Shown: one piece after another, positions 11,986 through 20,230 of the stretch
How the letters are laid out: each line of letters begins with the position of its first letter
Numbering within the stretch: position 1 is the first letter of the stretch
IMG/VR virus record: IMGVR_UViG_3300032092_000326
Span: 1-20,230 of that record
DNA: 20,230 bases
DNA from: a virus
Strand: one strand, 5' to 3'
Position numbers and translations under genes: made by a program
Notes under the pieces: model-generated
The model's database searches: none
The model's input: only the letters and a program-made list of their open reading frames with translations
Told to the model about the DNA's origin: nothing

Positions 11986-14072
11986 CGGACGTTGCCGGGG
12001 CCGGGGATTGTCAATTCAGGAATAGGCTCGCCCGGCCCCTCTGCTGCTTCCCCACCCGAAACGCGACCCGCGCGGCCAGCAACAGTCTTCGTGACCTGTG
12101 CCGCTTTGGCTTGTTTACGGGCTTGCTCTTCGACAAAGGCCTCAAGTGACTTGGTAAGGCGCTCAACGCCTTTCATGTCGTTCTTGCGGAGCATTTCGCC
12201 GATTGCTTCAACGCGCTTTTCTGGGATCGTTGGGTTTTTAGCGATGATTGAGAACAGCGTGTTCATGGCAGGGAAATAGCTTCCTTGCGCGGCCTGACGT
12301 GCTGCGCCCAGCATGCTGAGATCAGTCTCGCCTTCAAGATCAGCGCGCAGACGACCACGACGTTCAGTCTGAGAGCCGCCTTTGATCCTCTGAGCATTCG
12401 CCGCGATCTTGGCTTCTGCTTCAAGATAATCTTGGAACAGGCGCGCATTGAGCGGGTTCGGCATGATGATGCTAAGAGCATCACGGCGGTCCTGAATGGT
12501 CTGGCCGATGCGTTTTGTGGCATCGGTGAAGTCGCCAGAACCAAAAAGGCTGTCGCGGATGCTTTTGAGAGCACCAGCGCGATAGGCTTCTTTTTCAGCG
12601 ACGCTCATGCCGCCCCAGTTAATTGCCAGTTCTTCGGGATCAACACGGCTGAAACCTTTGCGGGCATCTTCCAGCGCCTGTTTGACCTCAAGGTCGCCTT
12701 TGTACTGTTTGCGGGCAGCACCAAAAGCCGGCACTTCGTTGTCGAGGATCGTTGCAATCTCACTACGAAACTTCTTTGCGCCGCCGCCAAGCTGCGTCAC
12801 CTTGCCAGTGACTGCATCGGTCTCTTTCTCAATCACCTGACCGAGACCACGCATAATATAATCCCACTGCTGCACCTTCGGGATCATATCAAAGGCTTCA
12901 TTGCCGCTGGGCAACTCGCGTGTGCCGATACGCTTAAAGTCGCCAGAGCGACGTTCGGAAGCGAATAGCTTGCGAGCATAAGACAAAGCCTCCGGGAACG
13001 CCTCCTTGAGATCGTTGCCAATGACTTGCAAGTCATACTGGGCCTCAACCGGGATTTCGGATTTATAGGCTTTATCATAGAGCGGCTTGGCCTGAGTGCG
13101 CAAAGCCTCTGCCGCGTCCTCGGCGGTTTCGTAATAGCTCTTGGTCTGACCAAGGCGGCCTCGGGCCTCTCCTACGATACGCTCGCGTTGATCACGTTGT
13201 CTTTTGGCGATGTCCTCGACAATGCCTTCGCCAGCCGCGCCCTCACGCTGGACAAGAGATTCCGCACGCGATGTCAAAGGCCCGCTCACATCAAAATAGC
13301 TGGGGCTTGCGCCAGATTGTTGCAGGATTTCAAATTCTTTTTTAGCTTGCGCAGGCGTCATGCCAGACCTCTGGAGATCTTGCAGAACCTTCATCTTTGC
13401 AACGTCTTCGGCCATTGCTTCGGGGCGCACACGCTCCATGATGCCACGGACAATAGGCGTGCCAGCTTTGACAGCCGTGCCAACGGTTGCGCCCACGCCT
13501 GCACCAACGGCTGCGCCAGTGGCGCCTCCCTTGAGCCGCTGCGCGATATCTTCTGCGCTGAAGATATCAGTGCTTTCAGATTCGCCCGTCCCAGCCAGTG
13601 TGCCCTGAATAGCACCAGCCTTTGTCGCTTGCGCCACTGGGCCTGCTACTGCACGACCAAGTCGGCCTGCCTGCATGGTCGATTGCGCAACCTTTGCGGC
13701 ACCGAGGCCGGGCACGAACAGTGTTGGGACGCCGCCAGCAATCTCTGCGCCGATGGCCATCTTAGGGTACTGCTCTTCGAAGGCTTTCTTTTTTGTGCGT
13801 TCGTCGGCAAGCGCCTGTTCGTATGGAATGCCTTCGACGCGCGAGCGAATAGCTGCGATGCCTTCATCGCTCCAATTGAACGTCAAGCCAGAAGCTGCGG
13901 ATCGAGCAAGGCCTTTGCCGTACTCGCCCCAAGACATTTCAGGGCGCATCTCAGGAAATTCAGATGAAGTATTTTTCTGAGCAGGAGCCCTACGGTTCCT
14001 GCTTAGAAATTCTTGAATTTCCGCTCCGGTTGCGTCATCAGGAAAGCTGAAGCCTTCGACGATCTTAGGCAT
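11982..14072 (-). CDS. Large Gly/Ala-rich internal (DNA-ejection-type) virion protein
   Basis: A 696-residue protein. The N-terminus, MPKIVEGFSFPDDATGAEIQEFLSR, is of the FPDxxT type seen on phage internal proteins. Residues about 61-115 (LTFNWSDEGIAAIRS, then ERTKKKAFEEQYPKMAIGAEIAGGV) follow a pattern common in podoviral structural genes. A glycine-zipper stretch at 182-205 (GGATGAAVGAGVGATVG) could insert in membrane. The rest is long, charged, helical and coiled-coil-like, with Ala/Lys-rich helices near the C-terminus. This composition suits proteins that leave the capsid with the DNA and form a channel, but no enzymatic domain is visible. AAGGA about 8 nt upstream of the ATG serves it. 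Its TAA converges on the glycosyltransferase stop. Confidence 0.6.
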   Translation of the reverse strand: MPKIVEGFSFPDDATGAEIQEFLSRNRRAPAQKNTSSEFPEMRPEMSWGEYGKGLARSAASGLTFNWSDEGIAAIRSRVEGIPYEQALADERTKKKAFEEQYPKMAIGAEIAGGVPTLFVPGLGAAKVAQSTMQAGRLGRAVAGPVAQATKAGAIQGTLAGTGESESTDIFSAEDIAQRLKGGATGAAVGAGVGATVGTAVKAGTPIVRGIMERVRPEAMAEDVAKMKVLQDLQRSGMTPAQAKKEFEILQQSGASPSYFDVSGPLTSRAESLVQREGAAGEGIVEDIAKRQRDQRERIVGEARGRLGQTKSYYETAEDAAEALRTQAKPLYDKAYKSEIPVEAQYDLQVIGNDLKEAFPEALSYARKLFASERRSGDFKRIGTRELPSGNEAFDMIPKVQQWDYIMRGLGQVIEKETDAVTGKVTQLGGGAKKFRSEIATILDNEVPAFGAARKQYKGDLEVKQALEDARKGFSRVDPEELAINWGGMSVAEKEAYRAGALKSIRDSLFGSGDFTDATKRIGQTIQDRRDALSIIMPNPLNARLFQDYLEAEAKIAANAQRIKGGSQTERRGRLRADLEGETDLSMLGAARQAAQGSYFPAMNTLFSIIAKNPTIPEKRVEAIGEMLRKNDMKGVERLTKSLEAFVEEQARKQAKAAQVTKTVAGRAGRVSGGEAAEGPGEPIPELTIPGPGNVR

Positions 14073-14083
14073 GATACGTTTCC

Positions 14084-15598
14084 TTAATCAGCTATAAGCC
14101 TGCCTTGCGCATCTCTACGAACAGGAGTGGCGCCTTCTTGTGCTTTTTTCCTGAAGTATTCTTGATAAGGCAAACGATTGGTGTTGGGCCTCAAGTCTTC
14201 AACCTTAAGTTTTGTCGGGTCAAAGCGTTCTCCTTCAGGATATACAAAGAACGGGTTGGCGTTAATGTACTCTTGCCACATCCTTTCAGCATTTTGGAGG
14301 TTTTTATTCACTGCAAGGTAATCACGCATGAATGCTCGACGATCAAGTTCTGTTTGAGCCCGCATGATACCAAATCGAGCAATGTTGGTGTTGGCTTCCA
14401 AGTTTTTGCTGGTGCTTGGGCCGACGTTTCCAAAAATAGCAACATCTCTATCAGATGCCGCACCTTTAAGATCTTTACCGGCCGCAATTTTCAACTTTGA
14501 TTCAATCGACAACATTTGTTGGGCGCTTGATGTCACATTCGGTGTTAAACCCCAACCGGCTCCTGTTCTCGGATTTTCTCTGTTGAGCGTTACGAAAGTT
14601 TTATAATCAAGAATTTCACCACGCAGAGCAGCGTCAGGAACTTCGTCAGCTTCTTTCTGAAGAACACGAGTGTCTGCATTAAAGCGATTTATGCGCGCCT
14701 TCTCTCTCTCCTTGGGGGAGAGGCTAGCAAATGGGTCGCGAGGATCTAAAGGAACACCAAGCTCAATAGCTTGATCTTGCCTATCACGGGCGACTTCTTG
14801 CTGACGAGCAGTTTGAAGCTGGGTCGTGTCTATCTTTTGTTCAGTAATCGGGTCGAACACTTGACCATTTTTGACCAAGACAGACATGGTTGTGCCGTCT
14901 GGCAGTGTGAGCGTTTTCAACTCACCAGACTTCTCAATTCCAAGCTTGCTGCGCACAACAGCCGTGCGCTCTTCCTCTGGCAATAGCTCCATCAGACGTT
15001 CTGTTTCGCCTTTTTGAGGTATCATGCCAAGTCTACTACGGATTGCTGCAAGAACCTGCGGATCTTGCTCTGTGCGCAGCCGCTCCATAAGACGCTCGGT
15101 CTCACCCGGCTTCTGGATGCCCTCTTGCTGAACGCGATATAGCTGCAACAACTCAGACGCAGACGGGCCGGTCGAGCCCATCTCTGCGGCCAGCTTGGCG
15201 CGAGCCATCTGAAGCTGTGCCATTTTTTCTTCGCGGTCGCGCTTGGCCTGTGCGGCCTTCATCAGCGGGCCTGAGACAGCCGAGCCTGCGGAGCCAATGC
15301 TTTCCATCAGGCCGCCAGAGCGCGTGGGCGCAGCCAGTGCGCCAGCGGCTTGGAACATGATCGACGCCTTGTCGAGAGGCGACATGCCTTCCTGACCATA
15401 ACGCTGGGCCTGCTGCTCAATCATCTGCATCTGTGATTCAAGAGCCTTGCGACGTGCCGCGCCTTCTCTTTCTATCTGAGCATAGATGCGTGCGAGGGCC
15501 GGATTGTTGGCATACGGGTTGCCGCCCGGAACAGGGGAGCCCTCGTCAGAGCCACCATCGGCCAAGTCCTCATAAACCTGATTGATCCCGTTTGCCAT
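14084..15598 (-). CDS. Structural coiled-coil protein with internal repeat
   Basis: A 504-residue protein. Residues 35-70 form a Gln-rich coiled coil (ARIYAQIEREGAARRKALES). Residues about 85-112 are a small Gly/Ala-rich hydrophobic segment, and another coiled coil runs 113-140. Residues 163-191 and 196-220 are two copies of one repeat, each starting GETERLMEL/RL and ending VRSKLG or IRSRLG. The C-terminal half is predicted helical, with repeated Asn/Arg. I recognise no enzyme. Position among internal virion genes suggests a minor or internal virion protein, perhaps an ejection or tail component. The previous stop lies 9 nt upstream, with only a weak ribosome site. Confidence 0.58.
   Translation of the reverse strand: MANGINQVYEDLADGGSDEGSPVPGGNPYANNPALARIYAQIEREGAARRKALESQMQMIEQQAQRYGQEGMSPLDKASIMFQAAGALAAPTRSGGLMESIGSAGSAVSGPLMKAAQAKRDREEKMAQLQMARAKLAAEMGSTGPSASELLQLYRVQQEGIQKPGETERLMERLRTEQDPQVLAAIRSRLGMIPQKGETERLMELLPEEERTAVVRSKLGIEKSGELKTLTLPDGTTMSVLVKNGQVFDPITEQKIDTTQLQTARQQEVARDRQDQAIELGVPLDPRDPFASLSPKEREKARINRFNADTRVLQKEADEVPDAALRGEILDYKTFVTLNRENPRTGAGWGLTPNVTSSAQQMLSIESKLKIAAGKDLKGAASDRDVAIFGNVGPSTSKNLEANTNIARFGIMRAQTELDRRAFMRDYLAVNKNLQNAERMWQEYINANPFFVYPEGERFDPTKLKVEDLRPNTNRLPYQEYFRKKAQEGATPVRRDAQGRLIAD
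14939..15112 (-). repeat. Tandem coding repeat within the 504-residue structural protein
   Basis: Residues 163-191 and 196-220 align over GETERLM, a variable hinge and RSxLG. The copies differ in length (29 and 25 residues) and in DNA sequence, so this is an old duplication rather than a recent slippage event. It may extend a helical rod or create a second partner-binding site. Confidence 0.6.
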
Positions 15599-15607
15599 GG
15601 CCTAGAC

Positions 15608-16597
15608 CTATTTCAGAAGATTGCTAAGGGCAGCAGCACTCATGCCGGCACTGGCAAGTTGTGCGAGAGGCGATGCAGAATATTGCTGGCCTACGCCAGT
15701 TGTTGAAGCAGAAGTTGTACCGCCGCCAGATGGAAGGCCGCGAACGATTTCGCTCAAGAAGCGGATCTGCTCTTTCGGGTACTGCCCCTGACGCATGAAA
15801 TCCTGATAAGCAAGATCAAGGTTTCTCTGCTTTTGCTGCTGTTGCGTCATACCGATGGTCTCAAGCGCACCGGCGCCTTGCAAACCAAGAGCCTGTTCTC
15901 TTTGAGCCAGCGCGCCCTGCACATTGGCAAGGTTGGCAAGGTTCTGCATTTCGGTGCCGGTAATTTGCCCTGCTGCCTGACCAATCGACGCCTGACGACG
16001 CAGATCTTCCTGCGCCTGCTGTCCAGCGGTCGTGTAACCAGACGCAAGCTGCGCGCCGATCTGGCTGGCAAGGTTTTCCGAGATGTCACGAACGCCACGC
16101 TGCGCCAGTTCTTGCTGGCGCGTCGATCCGAACTGACCAGCGCGAATGAACTGATCGCCGAGTTCCGGCATCAGCTTTTCTTTGATCTGGCGAGCGGCAA
16201 TGTCACCCATGCGTTCGGTGACATTCTCAATGTACGGGTTCATGTAGTCGCCGACGACGCCCGGAAGGGTCTCGCCAGCCTGTTTAAAATAAGGCTGCGC
16301 TGCTGCCGTCGGGCTCAAGCCAGCGGCTGTTTCTGCGGTTTCGCCGGCGGCGGCAAGCTGCGGCTTATATGCATCCGCAGCCTCTCGCGTGACATCAAAA
16401 GCAGCAAGCTGGTCGGTAGTAAAGTCTGACAGACGAGGGCCGGTGTATGGCTTGTACTCTTCTTGAGCGGCGCTGTAGGCGCCAGACATCAAGTTGTAGA
16501 GATAGTCAGACAGATACTGCGGCACCTGAGACGTCGTCAGCGTCGAGGTCTTGGACGGCAGCGGCTGCCCTTGCGTCAAGAAGTTGAGGAAGGCCAT
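15608..16597 (-). CDS. Gln/Ala-rich virion protein (internal or tail-associated)
   Basis: A 329-residue protein. Near the N-terminus, VPQYLSDYLYNLM and YKPYTGPRLSDFTTDQLAAF (about residues 48-67) follow a pattern I associate with conserved podoviral virion proteins. RAGQFGSTRQQELAQRGVRDI (about 152-172) is a second recurring motif. Much of the middle is low-complexity, Gln/Ala-rich helix, and the last 40 residues are Ser/Thr/Gly-rich with a hydrophobic end. No signal peptide or catalytic site is visible. It starts in a TGATG overlap with the gene upstream and belongs to the block of internal virion genes. Function is by context only. Confidence 0.6.
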   Translation of the reverse strand: MAFLNFLTQGQPLPSKTSTLTTSQVPQYLSDYLYNLMSGAYSAAQEEYKPYTGPRLSDFTTDQLAAFDVTREAADAYKPQLAAAGETAETAAGLSPTAAAQPYFKQAGETLPGVVGDYMNPYIENVTERMGDIAARQIKEKLMPELGDQFIRAGQFGSTRQQELAQRGVRDISENLASQIGAQLASGYTTAGQQAQEDLRRQASIGQAAGQITGTEMQNLANLANVQGALAQREQALGLQGAGALETIGMTQQQQKQRNLDLAYQDFMRQGQYPKEQIRFLSEIVRGLPSGGGTTSASTTGVGQQYSASPLAQLASAGMSAAALSNLLK

Positions 16598-17937
16598 CAG
16601 ACATACTCCTCGGGGCGTTTAGCATTCGGGCTGAACTTGCCCTTGGCCAGTTCGCGGCCCTTCTGTTTGCGGATATTAGCACGGAACTGGTCGAGACGTT
16701 GAGCCCCAGCCTTTGAAGATCCATCGCCGAGCATCGACACGGTCTCAGCATCCATGACGTACTCGCCATCGGACAGGCGGGCGTCAATGCTGTCAGAACG
16801 GCCAGTGCCGCCACCCTGCACGAAACGGCTCAGAGGGCCACCAGTGGCCGCCTTAACGGTCGGCGCTTCAGTCTCTACGGGCGCACCGAAGAAGACATTC
16901 TCAGCGCCGGATCCGTAGGTGTAGTAGTTCGCCGGCCCAGCCAGTTGCGGGCGGAACAGCGGAGCCATGTCGAGGCGTTTGGTGAGATTTGGATCGGTCG
17001 ATTCCGCCACGCCACCCTGATCAGGAAGAGCCTGCGGCTTGCCGCCCATCGCTGCGGTCGCAAGGAGAGCGGCCGGGATGACAGTCTTTGCCCCGCCGAG
17101 GCTGGCCAGAATACCAGTCTCTGCTGCTTTGGCAGCGGCCTCTGGGGCGGCGGTCGTCATGCCGAGCGCGGCCGCTTCAGCGCCAGTCGGGCGAACAGGA
17201 GGCAGCGGCATGCCGCTCTTGGCATATGCAGCGTTCGTCGCTTCGGCCGCGCCACCCGTGCCGGCCGCTCCAAAGTAGTCACCAGTGCCCATGCGGCTCC
17301 ACCAACCAGAAAAACCTTCTGATCCTGTGCCTGTCACGCCAGCGCCTGTGGCGCCCAGAGCGCCTGCGCCAATCGTCCCGATGCCGCCGAGCGCACTGCC
17401 GAGCAGGGCGCCTTTGGTGCCGCCCGTAAGGCCGCCGACGCCCGCGCCGATAAGAGCATTGCCGACGACGCTGGGAAGCGCCGCGCCGGCAATCGTGGTG
17501 CCAGCCGCCGATGCGGGCAGCAGAGCCGCGCCAATCGGGGCGCCAATGCCAGTGGCCATGAGAGCCGCGCTGGCAATGGCAGCGACGGGGGCAAACCACT
17601 TCTGCTTCCAGAACGGCGTGAACTGCGGCATGCCGGTGTGGGGGTTGATCGTGGGATCGCCCCACTCCTTGCGAAGCTGCTCAAATTCCTGACGGTTGAT
17701 GTGGATGATCAGCTCGTCGCCGCCGACGCCTGCATCGCGCACCCGGCGCGCTTCAGCGGCGAGGCCGCCCTTTGCATAATTGGCTGGCTCACGCGGCACG
17801 ACAATGCGAACCGGCTTGGTCCCGACGCGGCCGCCTTCGTAGAACATCGACATAGGATTGCCGCGAAACGACGAATCGGCGGCATCGTTGGCCAAAGGCT
17901 GGTAGTTGGCGGGATAATCAGCAGTGTAAGTCGTCAT
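16597..17937 (-). CDS. Gly/Ala-rich virion protein with conserved SDGEYVMDA C-terminal motif
   Basis: A 446-residue protein. The middle (about residues 118-205) is an extended Gly/Ala run with hydrophobic stretches, able to form glycine-zipper membrane helices. The C-terminus, DSIDARLSDGEYVMDAETVSMLGDGSSKAGAQRLD, is a motif I recognise at the ends of many phage virion proteins, including tape-measure and internal proteins. I chose the ATG at 17937, one base after the upstream stop (17939-17941). The GTG at 17964 would extend into that gene. The extended Gly-rich part may act in the membrane during DNA entry; that is inference. Its stop overlaps the next start as TGATG. Confidence 0.62.
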   Translation of the reverse strand: MTTYTADYPANYQPLANDAADSSFRGNPMSMFYEGGRVGTKPVRIVVPREPANYAKGGLAAEARRVRDAGVGGDELIIHINRQEFEQLRKEWGDPTINPHTGMPQFTPFWKQKWFAPVAAIASAALMATGIGAPIGAALLPASAAGTTIAGAALPSVVGNALIGAGVGGLTGGTKGALLGSALGGIGTIGAGALGATGAGVTGTGSEGFSGWWSRMGTGDYFGAAGTGGAAEATNAAYAKSGMPLPPVRPTGAEAAALGMTTAAPEAAAKAAETGILASLGGAKTVIPAALLATAAMGGKPQALPDQGGVAESTDPNLTKRLDMAPLFRPQLAGPANYYTYGSGAENVFFGAPVETEAPTVKAATGGPLSRFVQGGGTGRSDSIDARLSDGEYVMDAETVSMLGDGSSKAGAQRLDQFRANIRKQKGRELAKGKFSPNAKRPEEYV

Positions 17938-17938
17938 C

Positions 17939-18175
17939 TCAGCCACCGGGGAGGTTAACGGCACGGGTGAAGGCGAATGCCCATTCCTGCCAATCGTTGT
18001 AGTTCATGGGATTTGGCGGGTTCTGCGCTCCTACTGTGAAGAACGATACTACACCCAAAGCCCAATTTTGCCACTTCTCTGGATCGTCAAGACGGCCAAT
18101 CGTCCCATATTTTTCGAGACTATAGACCATGGAATCGGTCCAGTCAGTAACTGTCATGCCGCGTGGGTCGATCAT
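17939..18175 (-). CDS. Small conserved-type virion-cluster protein
   Basis: A 78-residue protein, TVTDWTDSMVYSLEKYGTIGRLDDPEKWQNWALGVVSF then NYNDWQEWAFAFTRAV. The repeated W-x-x-W and DP-x-x-WQ-x-WA pattern matches a small gene I recall beside P22 gp10-like genes in podoviruses, especially marine types. Its role is unknown. The ATG at 18175 overlaps the preceding stop (ATGA on the minus strand); the longer upstream start at 18217 lies inside that gene. Evidence is pattern recall and position. Confidence 0.62.
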   Translation of the reverse strand: MIDPRGMTVTDWTDSMVYSLEKYGTIGRLDDPEKWQNWALGVVSFFTVGAQNPPNPMNYNDWQEWAFAFTRAVNLPGG

Positions 18176-19704
18176 CCGAGGAGCGTCCCGTCGCTGGTTT
18201 CGATGTGGGCGATGCACTGACCCATCTGGTAGTTGCCGCCAACCACATTGGATTTGAAGATAAAGCGCATTTCGCGCCGGGTTTCTTTGAAGAACACGAT
18301 CTGCTCTTCGGGCGTCACGATGTCCTGCGGGGCCGGAAAAGCGTGCTCGTCGCTGGTCACTTCAGGCGAGCGGGCGTTGGCCCGGCCGGTAACCTGACAC
18401 GTCATTTCGCCGCTCTGGATAAAGTCAGGCTCGATGTAGGTCACACGCAGGGAGCGGTTTTTCGGCTGCTGCTGATCGGCAACGGCAGATATGTCGGCCG
18501 TCTGGAAATAGGACGGGATCGAATTTATTTGCGTCCCATCAATTTCATCAAGGCCGAATTCCATCTGCCAAAGCTTGTAGAAGCCGCCGTCTTCGACAAC
18601 GCCCGCTGTGATCGGGTACTGGTAGACGGTGACGAATTTTGCCGCAGAACGACCGCTATTAGGTAGCTCGGTGTCATACCAAGTATTCTCTCGCACGTTG
18701 TAGATCACGGCGTGTGTGCATTCGGTGGCATTGCCACGCGGATAGCACCACCAGATTTCGCCAAAACGCGGCACCTTGTAGGCGAAGACCTTCTGGCGCT
18801 GCGCATAGTTGAGGTTGTCGAAGAACCAGTTCTGATTGAGTTGGTTCGGGATTTCGCGCACGACGCCGTTGAACATCAGGAAGCGGTCAACGCCGCACCA
18901 GTAGAAGATGCCGTCGTATTCAACGGGCGATTGCGAAGACAGAATTGAGCTTTGCGTTGTGATTGTGTCGAACTGGAAAACAGCCGTGCCACCAACAAAG
19001 GTGCAGCGGATCAGACTGTCCAAGGACCAGAACAGGCCAGCCGGTGCGTTGCCGGGACCAGCGCGCAGCGGCAATGCTGCGACGATCTTTTGGGCAGTGA
19101 CGTAAGCTGACCCAGCGCCTGTGCTGACCCAATCGTCTGGGTCGTTGGCAACGCTCCATGCCACAAAACCGTCTGAGCCATAAACAAACGTGTATGGATA
19201 CAGGCTTACAACACCGCCAGAGACGGCGGGCGCGCTGTTTGCGATCAAGTCAACAGTGTCGTTGACGAGACCCCAGTACAAGTCTGACGTTGCGTCGCTG
19301 TCGATCTCGACGAGGTTTAAGCCGGGGTGAGCGAAGATATATGATCCGGGCGTGACGCCGACGGAATCATAGGTGACATCGAACGTCCAGAGATTTCTGT
19401 CATCGGCAGGAAAAGCAGAAGGCGTTCTGTCAACAATGCTGGTGACGAGGCCGTTCTGGTTGACCAGAAACTGCGTCAGAAAGCTCTTGCTGCCTGACAT
19501 CAGATACAGCAAGCCGTTCTGGTTGTAGCCCGTCAGGCCACGAGAGATCTCTGGCATTTCGTTGCTGATGCGACGATAGCCAAACATCTTGCGCGGGAGG
19601 CCGCGCTGGAACCTGCACCACTGGCCATCAACATAGAAACCGTTCTCAAAGCGAGTACCGTCTCGCTTGATGCCGGGCAGTGATTTGATGATGTATGGTG
19701 CCAT
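18172..19704 (-). CDS. P22 gp10-like packaged-DNA stabilisation / tail hub protein
   Basis: A 510-residue beta-rich protein. The N-terminus, SLPGIKRDGTRFENGFYVDGQWCRFQRGLPRKMFGYR (about residues 8-44), is the signature of the phage stabilisation protein group that includes P22 gp10-like proteins. Repeated strands with aromatic residues (LWTFDV, YWCGVDRFLMFNG, IWWCYPRGN, ENTWYDTELP) look like a beta-propeller. In P22, gp10 joins the portal ring to the tail and keeps packaged DNA in. Podoviral position and neighbours agree. It starts in a TGATG overlap with the tail-fibre-like gene. Confidence 0.68.
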   Translation of the reverse strand: MAPYIIKSLPGIKRDGTRFENGFYVDGQWCRFQRGLPRKMFGYRRISNEMPEISRGLTGYNQNGLLYLMSGSKSFLTQFLVNQNGLVTSIVDRTPSAFPADDRNLWTFDVTYDSVGVTPGSYIFAHPGLNLVEIDSDATSDLYWGLVNDTVDLIANSAPAVSGGVVSLYPYTFVYGSDGFVAWSVANDPDDWVSTGAGSAYVTAQKIVAALPLRAGPGNAPAGLFWSLDSLIRCTFVGGTAVFQFDTITTQSSILSSQSPVEYDGIFYWCGVDRFLMFNGVVREIPNQLNQNWFFDNLNYAQRQKVFAYKVPRFGEIWWCYPRGNATECTHAVIYNVRENTWYDTELPNSGRSAAKFVTVYQYPITAGVVEDGGFYKLWQMEFGLDEIDGTQINSIPSYFQTADISAVADQQQPKNRSLRVTYIEPDFIQSGEMTCQVTGRANARSPEVTSDEHAFPAPQDIVTPEEQIVFFKETRREMRFIFKSNVVGGNYQMGQCIAHIETSDGTLLG

Positions 19705-20230
19705 CAGCCGAGCGCCACTGCGTATTGGATTGAGATGTCTGCTGCTTCTTGTGCGCTTACTGCACTAAGAGCTGCGCGACCCGCTGCGGCATTGGCGGCC
19801 GTGAAGACAGCAATACCTGTCGATGTGCCACCAAGATTGACACGCGCGCCAGAAGCGGTTGTCGCGCCAGTGCCGCCATCCGCGATTGGGATCGGCGTGG
19901 CAATGCCCGCGCTTGTCTGCGCCTGAACGACGTTTGTGCCGTCGCAATACAGGATCTGCGCTTCACCTTGAGGAACGACAATGCCAGTGCCCGCGCTGGT
20001 TTTCACCGTGAGCGTGAACGCGCCAGTCGTGTCGTTTGTGATCCAATACTGTTGGATCGTAGCTGGCACGATGATGTTGCGATTGCCGGTGAGAATGCCG
20101 GACAAGTTGTAAGAAACGCGGTTCAGCTCAAACGTGGACAGGGTGTAATTGCCTGTGCCCGCGACATTGATGGCGAGGTAGTCAAAGGTTCCAGCGGTGG
20201 CCTGCGTCAGGCCGACGGTGTAGAAGCCGA
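19704..20230 (-). CDS. Tail-fibre-like protein (5' end beyond window)
   Basis: An open frame of at least 175 residues, read from the right edge to a TGA at 19704-19706. No ATG or convincing start is inside: the most upstream candidate is a TTG at 20105, and the frame stays open to the edge, so the true start lies outside. Beta-rich repeats (SGILTGNRNIIVP, TGAFTLTVKTSAGTG) lead to GGTGATTASGARVNLGG, the linker motif I know from tail fibres and tail-spike bases. Ala-rich sequence closes the protein. It probably takes part in host attachment. The receptor and the rest of the protein cannot be judged. Confidence 0.6.
   Translation of the reverse strand, partial: GFYTVGLTQATAGTFDYLAINVAGTGNYTLSTFELNRVSYNLSGILTGNRNIIVPATIQQYWITNDTTGAFTLTVKTSAGTGIVVPQGEAQILYCDGTNVVQAQTSAGIATPIPIADGGTGATTASGARVNLGGTSTGIAVFTAANAAAGRAALSAVSAQEAADISIQYAVALG

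Noticed and set aside
13026-13967. Long antisense open frame (313 residues) inside the large structural gene
   Set aside because: It lies opposite a gene with good composition and context, is Cys/Ala/Arg/Leu-rich with no domain, and has no ribosome site. GC-rich antisense frames commonly stay open by codon bias.
1-20230. CRISPR array, tRNA, rRNA, insertion sequence or attachment site
   Set aside because: I found no regularly spaced repeats, no cloverleaf-like or rRNA-like stretch, no transposase or integrase motifs, and no terminal inverted repeats.

Overview
This window looks like about half of a tailed double-stranded DNA phage (or prophage) genome, probably podovirus-like and probably infecting an alphaproteobacterium. 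Three things point there. The genes are small, tightly packed and mostly joined by 1-17 nt start/stop overlaps. A phage recombination/replication set sits next to a block of virion genes. One early gene encodes a small GcrA-family protein, a family known mainly from Alphaproteobacteria. The structural block resembles podoviral DNA-stabilisation and internal/ejection proteins. I see no integrase, terminase, portal, capsid, lysis gene, tRNA, rRNA, CRISPR array or insertion sequence.

Layout. (1) 1-298, plus strand: the tail end of a membrane-helix protein, then a small helix-turn-helix protein. (2) 299-505: AT-rich convergent spacer. (3) 506-2967, minus strand: a small XRE-type regulator translationally coupled to a large primase-polymerase/helicase. 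(4) 2968-3058: divergent control region with two nested dyads and a consensus -35 box. (5) 3059-11985, plus strand: a long early operon. In order it encodes a Sak4-like RecA-fold ATPase, an SSB-like DUF669 protein, six small accessory proteins, a YqaJ exonuclease, an adenine-methyltransferase-like protein, a DUF551 protein in an AT-rich patch, an SF2 helicase with zinc clusters, a VRR-NUC-like nuclease, a DUF6378-like protein, the GcrA homolog, several small unknowns and a DXD glycosyltransferase. (6) 11982-20230, minus strand: virion genes read from the right edge. They encode a tail-fibre-like protein (partial), a P22 gp10-like protein, a small protein, three hydrophobic or coiled-coil structural proteins and a large Gly/Ala-rich ejection-type protein.

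How it may work together: the leftward regulator probably represses the rightward operon at the shared control region, because one dyad overlaps the -35 box. The operon supplies annealing protein, SSB, 5'-3' exonuclease, helicase and nuclease, enough for recombination-dependent replication. The primase-helicase is expressed separately from the opposite strand. GcrA and the methyltransferase could tie phage transcription to the host's methylation-based cell-cycle circuit. The early and late transcripts converge with overlapping stop codons at 11982-11985. Function calls rest on motifs recognised by eye; no database search was possible.
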